Translations under genes and position numbers: made by a program | The notes under the pieces: generated by a model | What the model was told of the DNA's origin: nothing | What the model saw: only the letters and a program-made list of their open reading frames with translations | Databases searched by the model: none | DNA from: Deltaproteobacteria bacterium | Lineage (GTDB): Bacteria; Desulfobacterota; DSM-4660; Desulfatiglandales; HGW-15 | DNA: 39,981 bases | Direction: 5' to 3' | NCBI GenBank assembly: GCA_019308745.1 | Contig: JAFDHO010000035.1 | Coordinates: 1 to 39,981 of the forward strand | Part shown: positions 34,065 through 39,981 of the stretch, one piece after another | How positions within the stretch are numbered: the stretch's first letter is position 1 | Layout of the letters: each line of letters opens with the position of its first letter

Positions 34065-34097
34065 TAATATATGATATATTATGTTGCATCTTGTCAA
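34065..34097 (-). promoter_or_regulatory. gntR promoter with overlapping palindrome
   Basis: On the minus strand TTGACA (34092-34097) is followed after 15 bp by TATCAT. A 17-bp palindrome, TAATATATGATATATTA (34065-34081, one central base unpaired), overlaps the -10 area. The spacing is shorter than ideal. The palindrome position suits repression by a dimeric regulator such as the GntR protein. Confidence 0.5.
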
Positions 34098-34224
34098 CTA
34101 AAAATGCGCAGATCCTTGTTGGATAGCAAATAGGTAAAGCCTCACAAGTTCAAGCTGAACATCCAAAATACCCTCATCCATGGCCCACAAGACCCCAAGA
34201 TGACTCCTTCTTTTCATACCCCTT

Positions 34225-36024
34225 TTAGCCATGCCATAGCTCGGCAGCCACATCGTATAGCCCCAGTTGCTCCAGTTTCTGCTTGCTGGGCTTGGCCGTC
34301 AATGGATCCCAGTCCATGGCCCTAAGATAGTTGCTGAGCCTTGTCTCAAGATCAACGGTAATGCCGGCGAGCGGGCCTTCTGTTTGAGGCGGTCTCCCAA
34401 TCACCCTGCCCGGCACGTATCTCTCCAGGGGGTTGATCCCTTCACGGCTGTTGAATGCCTGCCTGATATTGGAGATCCTCTCTCCCACCTCATACACAGT
34501 TTCAACAGCATATGGGTGCCCTGTCACTGCTGTCAAGAACTGTGAAAGCCCTTCAGCGTCAATTCCGGCAAACAAGCATATGCCAGCGGCATTCTTGGCC
34601 TGGCACAAAGTATTCTTCATCTTTTGGTCTTCCCCGCTGCTGCTGTTGGAGCTACCCTGTGTATGCCTGCCAGGGGTAGCGTCAATGGCGTAAGATGTTG
34701 CATAGGCGGGGGCATACTTGGGATCATGCATAGGCAATTCCTGGCCCCCGACGTGTATCGCATACTCCTCAGTTTCTTTCCCAAGCCTTCCAGCAGCTAC
34801 TTTCACGCCGTCAGCCAGCACATCACCAAACCCTTCTCGTCTGGCCATCTGTTCGGTTATTGCAACAATAGCCCTGTGATCGCCCCATCTCAGCTCTATG
34901 CCTCCTGTGTCTACCTTATCAATAAGACCCTTCTCATAGCACTCGATCGCGAACGCCACCGTGACTCCCGCGGATATGGTATCCAGGCCATGGCGGTTGC
35001 AAATCTCATTTGCCATAATGATTGATTCAAGATTGTTATTGAGGCACAAGGTCCCAAACGCACAGGCGGTCTCGTATTCGGGTTTGGCCGCTCCTTGGGC
35101 ATAGGAGTATTCTTCTCCTGCCTTCATCTCTCCTCCACATGCCACGGGGCACCGCCAGCAGCCCGTTTTTCTTTCCTGGAGACGCAGTATCCTATCCCCG
35201 CCAATGGACTCGGCATTGGGAAAATCTTTCTTTCCAATACCACCCCAGTTCTTCACCGGGGAATCACCGTTGTAAGCAAGTTCAGCAGTGCCCCCGGCAG
35301 TACCGAACCCCTGAAGCACCTGTATAAATTTGCTCTTCTTGAATTCGCCCAGGTATTGCCTAACCAAGGCCTTGATTCCTTCCCTGTCTGCGAGCGGGAC
35401 CTTCATGCCGCCTGTTACTGCCATCGCCTTCAGCCTTTTAGAACCCATGACAGCACCCAGACCAGAACGGCCTGCTGCCCTCCCCTTGTTGTTTATGATA
35501 CAGGAAATCAACGAAAGGGACTCTCCGGCTTGGCCGATACACGCGATTCTTGTCCCGTCTCCAAGCTCGGACTTGAGGATATCTTCTGTCTTGTAAGTAT
35601 CTTTACCCCATAGATGGCCCGCATCTCTCAGCTCTGCCTCGCCGTTCCGAATATGCAGGTAGACAGGGCTTTCTGACGCACCGGTAACGAAAACCGCATC
35701 GTACCCGGCAAACTTGAGATAAGGCCCGAAGTCTCCTCCCGCGTTGGCATCACCCCACGTAGAGGTAAGTGGCGACTTTGCCACTACGGTGTATCTATTT
35801 CCCGTAAGAGCTGGTGTGCCCGTTAGAGGCCCGGTGACGAAGCCAAGGGTGCTATCTGGGCTTAGGGGGTCGATGCCTGCCCTCTGCCTTGAAAAGAGAA
35901 TCCTGGCCCCAACTCCATAGCCCCCCAGAAAGTCGAGATAGAGTTGTCTATCTGGTACTTCCTCTGTTACCCTTTGGCTGGATAGATCGATGAAAAGAAT
36001 CTTATTCATGTATCCTTTGAGCAT
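34225..36024 (-). CDS. tungsten-dependent aldehyde:ferredoxin oxidoreductase
   Basis: AOR-family enzyme, 599 residues, which oxidises aldehydes to acids with ferredoxin as acceptor, using a tungsten bis-pterin and one [4Fe-4S]. The N-terminal domain begins YMNKILFIDLSSQ and continues with FLGGYGVGARILF. The pterin-contact segments AKSPLTSTWGDANAGGDFGP and GRSGLGAVMGSKRLKA are present. The cluster ligands start at C289, C292 and C296 (GCWRCPVACGG), with a later cysteine in TLCQAKNAAG. ATG 36024 follows AGGAGG; another ATG 5 codons on is possible. The neighbouring aminotransferase and 2-oxo-acid decarboxylase would supply its aldehyde. Substrate inferred only. Confidence 0.92.
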   Translation of the reverse strand: MLKGYMNKILFIDLSSQRVTEEVPDRQLYLDFLGGYGVGARILFSRQRAGIDPLSPDSTLGFVTGPLTGTPALTGNRYTVVAKSPLTSTWGDANAGGDFGPYLKFAGYDAVFVTGASESPVYLHIRNGEAELRDAGHLWGKDTYKTEDILKSELGDGTRIACIGQAGESLSLISCIINNKGRAAGRSGLGAVMGSKRLKAMAVTGGMKVPLADREGIKALVRQYLGEFKKSKFIQVLQGFGTAGGTAELAYNGDSPVKNWGGIGKKDFPNAESIGGDRILRLQERKTGCWRCPVACGGEMKAGEEYSYAQGAAKPEYETACAFGTLCLNNNLESIIMANEICNRHGLDTISAGVTVAFAIECYEKGLIDKVDTGGIELRWGDHRAIVAITEQMARREGFGDVLADGVKVAAGRLGKETEEYAIHVGGQELPMHDPKYAPAYATSYAIDATPGRHTQGSSNSSSGEDQKMKNTLCQAKNAAGICLFAGIDAEGLSQFLTAVTGHPYAVETVYEVGERISNIRQAFNSREGINPLERYVPGRVIGRPPQTEGPLAGITVDLETRLSNYLRAMDWDPLTAKPSKQKLEQLGLYDVAAELWHG

Positions 36025-36210
36025 ACTACCTCCTGGCAAATAGGGTGGTCACCCGAGATTTGCGGCCCGGACATACTGGCACTGGCATCATCTGTCCAAA
36101 CATACCTCCACGGTTTAATTGGGGCTCCATCAACTGCCCTTACAGGTGAAGCTTTCAGTCCTGATCCAGCATCAGCATCCCCCCTGTCTTAACCTGTAGA
36201 ATATTATTGC

Positions 36211-37323
36211 TTATAGTTCTGCAAGGCATCCTTTCAGACAGGCTATCATTTTAACATTCTGTTCATGGGTTCCGATGGTCACGCGAATAAAACCTTTATA
36301 ACCATTTGACGTCTGAGGACTGATAATCACTCCCCTTCTTTTCATGGACTCAGCCAATTTCACATCATCGACACCAACATTGACAAGGATAAAATTGGAG
36401 GAGGTTGGGTAAAAAAAGAGTCCCATGTTCTCGAATTCTCGATAGTAATATTTTTTCTCCTCCCAGACGAGTTTTACACTCTTCTGGAGATGCTCCTTGT
36501 CCTTGAATGCCTCCACGGCAGCTTTTTGGGCAAGACGGCTCACATTGAAAACATTTCTAATTCGCACCATACGGCGAATGAATTCCGGGCGGGAAATGGC
36601 ATACCCAACTCTCATCCCAGCCAATCCGTATGCTTTCGAGAAGCTTCGCAGGACAACTATATTATAACCTTGCCGAATGAATTCAACCGTATCGGGAAAA
36701 TCTTTTTCCCGTTCTACATAAGGAGCATAGGCCTCGTCAAAAATTACAATTTTCTCTTTGCCCACCCTTGCCAGAAACTCTTCCACTTCCGGCTTTGTGA
36801 GCATGTCCCCTGTGGGATTATTAGGGTTGATGAGAATGATCAGCTTTGTCTTCGGGGTGATCTTTCTCGCCATATCGTCAAGATCAATTCTGAAATTTTT
36901 CAAAGGACTGAGGATGTTCTTTCCTCCCATAATGTGGGTGGCATCCTGGAACTGATGAAAGGTCGGCTCCGGCGTGAGCATCTCGTCGCCGTTGTCTATA
37001 AAGGCTTCTGAAAAAAGGCTTATGAGTTCGCTTGCCCCATTGCCCTGAAGGACCTGATCCGGTTCAACCCCGTGGGCCAGTGCAATCACGCTGCGAAGTT
37101 CAAGGGCCCCTGGATCCGGATACAGGTGCATTTGCTTGGCAGCCTCATTTACAGCCCGCACCGTCTTTGGAGAAGGTCCCAATGGATTTTCGTTCAATCC
37201 AAGGTTGATTATTTCATCTAACCCGAGTTCCCTTTTCATGTCTTCCAGAGGGCGGGGGAAGGATCTGAAACCCATATCCACAATGCCACGACGAAATAGA
37301 TTGTTCGTCTGATTATTCATCAT
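36211..37323 (-). CDS. HisC-like class I/II aminotransferase
   Basis: PLP-dependent aminotransferase of the histidinol-phosphate/aromatic group, 370 residues. GLNENPLGPSP (42-52), GNGASELI for the phosphate site, NPNNPTG (166-172), D196 and Y199 in FDEAYAPY, and the Schiff-base lysine K230 in RSFSKAYGLAGMR are all present. ATG with AAGGAGCG upstream. No other histidine genes are near. Between a 2-oxo-acid decarboxylase and an AOR, a catabolic aromatic or branched amino acid aminotransferase is more likely than HisC itself; members of this family often accept aromatic amino acids. Confidence 0.85.
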   Translation of the reverse strand: MMNNQTNNLFRRGIVDMGFRSFPRPLEDMKRELGLDEIINLGLNENPLGPSPKTVRAVNEAAKQMHLYPDPGALELRSVIALAHGVEPDQVLQGNGASELISLFSEAFIDNGDEMLTPEPTFHQFQDATHIMGGKNILSPLKNFRIDLDDMARKITPKTKLIILINPNNPTGDMLTKPEVEEFLARVGKEKIVIFDEAYAPYVEREKDFPDTVEFIRQGYNIVVLRSFSKAYGLAGMRVGYAISRPEFIRRMVRIRNVFNVSRLAQKAAVEAFKDKEHLQKSVKLVWEEKKYYYREFENMGLFFYPTSSNFILVNVGVDDVKLAESMKRRGVIISPQTSNGYKGFIRVTIGTHEQNVKMIACLKGCLAEL

Positions 37324-37397
37324 AAACGCTCCTTCACTTTCTTGAATGATTATTCACTTCCAAATTCCATAATCAACATGACTTGCCAAAGGGAGGA

Positions 37398-39053
37398 TTA
37401 CTCGATGGTGACTTCAATGAGCGATGGTCCCTCCAATTCCATTGCTGCCTGGAAAGCTTCCTTTAAATCTTGCGGGCGTTCCACTTTCCTTCCATGAATC
37501 CCCATGGCTTCTGCCAGCTTGTCAAAGGCGATCCTCGGGTCCTCAAACTTGAGACCCATAAGCCTCCTGCCCGAATCTTTTCCCATCCGACGAATTTTTC
37601 CTGCAATAACATACTGGTAACGTGCATTGGCACAGACCACATAAGTGATAGGGAGTCCATAGGCTGCGGCAGTCCATAAACTCTGATTCCCCCACATGGC
37701 ACTTCCATCCCCCGATATGGCAACTACGGGCCGACGCGGAAAGGCAAGCTGAACACCAATGGCTCCTGGCATGGCCCACCCTATGCTGCCTCCTCCTCGA
37801 AAGCGGTAGTAACCTTTTGGATCGAGAATGTCCATGAACTGCCTAAGAGTCGCCGAGCAGGACCAGGAATCATCAACGATCACTGAATCGGGCTTAAGGG
37901 CATCCTTCAGTTCAAGGATCAAGCGGGAAGCTGAAACAGGAACATGGTCCCTTTCCTTTTGAACCTTCACCATGAAGGCATCCTGCTTCCTCTTTTTTTC
38001 CTTTGCCACATCCATTGCCCTCATGATGGCAGCCTCTTTCTGTTCGGCTCTTATTTTTTCCTGTAAGGCATGAATCACCTCAGTCAATGCAATTTGGATG
38101 TTAGACTCCATCCCCACGCTTACCGGAACGTTTTTGGCCACTTCCCATGGATCATTGTCGATCTGAATAATATGGGCATCCTTCTTGGACAGCAAAGGTC
38201 TGGGCACCTGAGTTTGCGGAGCTCCGATAACCAGGAGCACATCCATGGAATTGAGCACCTGTCTGGTAAAGATACTCTCTTCATCCAGGTTTTCCAGGTA
38301 TTGGGGATGTCTGAGAGGAAAGTTCAAGTCAGACATATGGGGTTGATACACGGGTGAGCCGATTAGTTCTGCCAGCAGGATCACTTCCGACAGTGCCTCA
38401 TCTCTGGCGATTCCTGCCCCGACCACCAAAACCGGAGTTCTGGCCCTGGAAAGCAGATCTACTGCCCTTGAAAGGGCTTCCCTGTCTGGAGGTTTTCCGG
38501 AAAAAAATGGCCCATTGGGGATGTATTCAAAATCAAAGCTCTCCTGAAGGAGGTTTTGGGGTAGGGAAACAAAAACTGGACCTGGCGGTGGTTGAAGGGC
38601 CACCTTAAATGCTCTCCGCATCACCATGGGAAGATCATTGATAAAAGTGACCTCTGTGCTCCATTTGGTAAATGGCGCTGCCATTCCGGGTAGGTCGAAT
38701 TCTCCCAGGGGGGGCTCCTGCATGTTTAGTCTATTATCCTGGTTCCCAGCGGTAACGAGCAGTGGCACCTTTCCAGCATAGGCATTGATAAGAAGGGGAG
38801 TGGCCGCTGCAAGACCTGATGACGTGTGTAGATTGACCACACCCGGTTTCCCTGAAGCCCTGGCATAACCCTCGGCCATACCTAAACAAAGAGACTCCTG
38901 GAGTCCCAATATATATTTTATTTCAGCGTGGCCCTCCAAAGCATCAATGAAAAACACCTCGGTCGCGCCTGGAAGACCAAAGACATACTCAACACCCTCT
39001 ACCTTTAGGATCTCTATCAATGCCTCCTTGCCCGTCATATGTACCATTCCCAT
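37398..39053 (-). CDS. ThDP-dependent 2-oxo-acid decarboxylase, benzoylformate-decarboxylase-like
   Basis: Three-domain thiamine-diphosphate enzyme of 551 residues. The PYR domain has GLPGATEVFFID and the catalytic glutamate E53 in LQESLCLGMAEGYA. H75 lies in NLHTSSGL, where benzoylformate decarboxylase also has an active-site histidine. The middle domain includes RTPVLVVGAGIARDEA, and the PP domain has ISGDGSAMWGNQSLWTAAAYGLP for Mg-ThDP. No FAD-binding acetolactate synthase features or regulatory gene are apparent. The overall pattern resembles MdlC-type decarboxylases, which release CO2 from aryl 2-oxo acids to give aldehydes. AAGGAGGAGGT precedes the ATG; codons 3 and 6 are also ATG. It lies 74 bp before the aminotransferase. 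Confidence 0.88.
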   Translation of the reverse strand: MGMVHMTGKEALIEILKVEGVEYVFGLPGATEVFFIDALEGHAEIKYILGLQESLCLGMAEGYARASGKPGVVNLHTSSGLAAATPLLINAYAGKVPLLVTAGNQDNRLNMQEPPLGEFDLPGMAAPFTKWSTEVTFINDLPMVMRRAFKVALQPPPGPVFVSLPQNLLQESFDFEYIPNGPFFSGKPPDREALSRAVDLLSRARTPVLVVGAGIARDEALSEVILLAELIGSPVYQPHMSDLNFPLRHPQYLENLDEESIFTRQVLNSMDVLLVIGAPQTQVPRPLLSKKDAHIIQIDNDPWEVAKNVPVSVGMESNIQIALTEVIHALQEKIRAEQKEAAIMRAMDVAKEKKRKQDAFMVKVQKERDHVPVSASRLILELKDALKPDSVIVDDSWSCSATLRQFMDILDPKGYYRFRGGGSIGWAMPGAIGVQLAFPRRPVVAISGDGSAMWGNQSLWTAAAYGLPITYVVCANARYQYVIAGKIRRMGKDSGRRLMGLKFEDPRIAFDKLAEAMGIHGRKVERPQDLKEAFQAAMELEGPSLIEVTIE

Positions 39054-39152
39054 ACCTCCTCCTTGGTGTTTTTCTAGAAATCAGATAGATGAGCCGACCT
39101 GAATGATCACGATGCCTTCGTGACTCAATGAGAGCCGATTTTATCCGGGCCT

Positions 39153-39981
39153 TTATCCCGACCCGGGCTTCGGCCGCCATTCCTCCCAAAAACTGTCTGC
39201 TGGTTTGGGCGTGCCATAGCCCAGCAATTTATCCATCCGGATATAAAAAGGATCTGCAAATCGTGCGTGGTCCGTAAGCCACCTCACCGCCCGGTGAAAT
39301 AGGTTGTCGGGTTTGTTAAAGGGACAACAGCCAATGCACACAGAGCATCCCTGTTTCATCCGCGCCCAATAGATACGACAGGTCTCGGCATTGGCAGGCC
39401 ATTTCAATACCCCTTCAATGTTTGAGGCATTATTTGGCTCTGTGGTTCGGGGGCCGTACTTAATTGACTGTGAGGGACATCTTTCTGCACAAATCTCGCA
39501 CCTCTCACAGAATTCTGTGACCCCGAAATCAACAGGGCTATCAGGTACCAGGGGAAGGTCGGTCAATACCTTGCTGATTCTGACTCTGGGACCGTATTTT
39601 GGTGAAATCAATAGGCCGCTCCTGCCCAGGTCGCCCAATCCCGCCTGCATAGCCATTGGAATATTAAGCCCAACCTGGTTGGTCGTGCAGTCAATAGCCT
39701 TGAAACCCAGGTAGCGGATAAAGGTTGAAAGGAATTGGTTCGTGACCGCCATTCTGCTGTATCCCAGGCTGCTTACTGAATGAGAACAAAGGGTCGGATA
39801 ATAGGACAGGACATGATAGTCCATCTCAAAAAGCATCACCACGGCCCACTGAATCTCTTCAGGCACATATTGGGGAACGGATTTCGCAGTGCCAGGACTT
39901 TCGTTTCCATCACCTTTCTCGGCTTCTTCATCATAGGTATGGGAGTATAACCAGCGCCTGTCGATTTTGCAGATCCCCACG
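39153..39981 (-). CDS. reductive-dehalogenase-like corrinoid/iron-sulfur protein, 5'-truncated by the window edge
   Basis: C-terminal 275 or more residues of a RdhA-like protein; the N-terminus lies beyond the right edge, so any signal peptide cannot be judged. KIDRRWLYS, GLNIPMAMQAGLGDLGRSGLL, YGPRVRISKVLTDLPLVPDSPVDFGVTEFC follow the reductive dehalogenase pattern. Ferredoxin-type ligands are CERCEICAERCP and the second set CRIYW...GCSVCIGCCPFNK. QueG (epoxyqueuosine reductase) is a distant relative but lacks this TDLPL...DFGV pattern. Known relatives reduce C-halogen bonds; other reductions are possible. It lies 100 bp upstream of the decarboxylase gene, same strand. No RdhB anchor gene is visible. 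Confidence 0.8.
   Translation of the reverse strand, partial: VGICKIDRRWLYSHTYDEEAEKGDGNESPGTAKSVPQYVPEEIQWAVVMLFEMDYHVLSYYPTLCSHSVSSLGYSRMAVTNQFLSTFIRYLGFKAIDCTTNQVGLNIPMAMQAGLGDLGRSGLLISPKYGPRVRISKVLTDLPLVPDSPVDFGVTEFCERCEICAERCPSQSIKYGPRTTEPNNASNIEGVLKWPANAETCRIYWARMKQGCSVCIGCCPFNKPDNLFHRAVRWLTDHARFADPFYIRMDKLLGYGTPKPADSFWEEWRPKPGSG

Overview
The window reads as chromosomal DNA of a strictly anaerobic deltaproteobacterium (Desulfobacterota). This is inferred from the content: a NuoEFG-type flavin/iron-sulfur module with an NfnAB-like NADP-ferredoxin module, a tungsten-type aldehyde ferredoxin oxidoreductase, small two-cluster ferredoxins, a reductive-dehalogenase-like protein and an AprA/FrdA-family flavoprotein with its ferredoxin. 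No phage, IS transposase, CRISPR array, rRNA or tRNA gene is visible.

Layout. (1) 1-6436, + strand: yebC-ruvC-ruvA-ruvB runs with 1-32 bp gaps or overlaps into glycosyltransferase / HAD phosphatase / glycosyltransferase, a set that resembles glucosyl(mannosyl)-glycerate osmolyte synthesis. The first glycosyltransferase appears to start at a rare ATT codon. (2) 6471-9352, - strand: a glycerate 2-kinase and an M24 'pita-bread' protein whose metal ligands are altered. (3) 9530-14833, + strand: an EntE-like aryl-AMP ligase, a 500-bp intergenic stretch of nested inverted repeats, an ACMSD-type amidohydrolase, a Tat-exported YibQ-like divergent polysaccharide deacetylase and a WbqC-like protein. 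(4) 14856-16949, + strand: a consensus promoter, a structured leader with an intrinsic terminator and a mutually exclusive antiterminator pairing, then panB and panE. The leader is a candidate pan-type regulatory RNA. (5) 17071-23975, + strand: promoter, nuoE, nuoF, a nuoG-nfnA fusion and nfnB, a compact predicted electron-bifurcating transhydrogenase. (6) 24277-39981, all - strand: oligoribonuclease, a remnant of a LarA-like gene, an orphan peptide-type binding protein, and then (in transcription order from 33998 downwards) a GntR regulator, ferredoxin, two paralogous permeases, binding protein, ATPase, flavoprotein and ferredoxin. Upstream of these, from the right edge, come a 5'-truncated reductive-dehalogenase-like gene, a benzoylformate-decarboxylase-like ThDP enzyme, a HisC-like aminotransferase and an aldehyde:ferredoxin oxidoreductase.

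How the parts may work together (inference). Aminotransferase, 2-oxo-acid decarboxylase and AOR would form an anaerobic Ehrlich-type route: amino acid to 2-oxo acid to aldehyde to carboxylic acid, with reduced ferredoxin as product. The NuoEFG-Nfn complex would equilibrate that ferredoxin with NADH and NADPH. The AMP ligase and amidohydrolase could belong to aromatic acid metabolism, but nothing in the sequence fixes their substrates. Identities rest on motifs read by eye; no database search was run.
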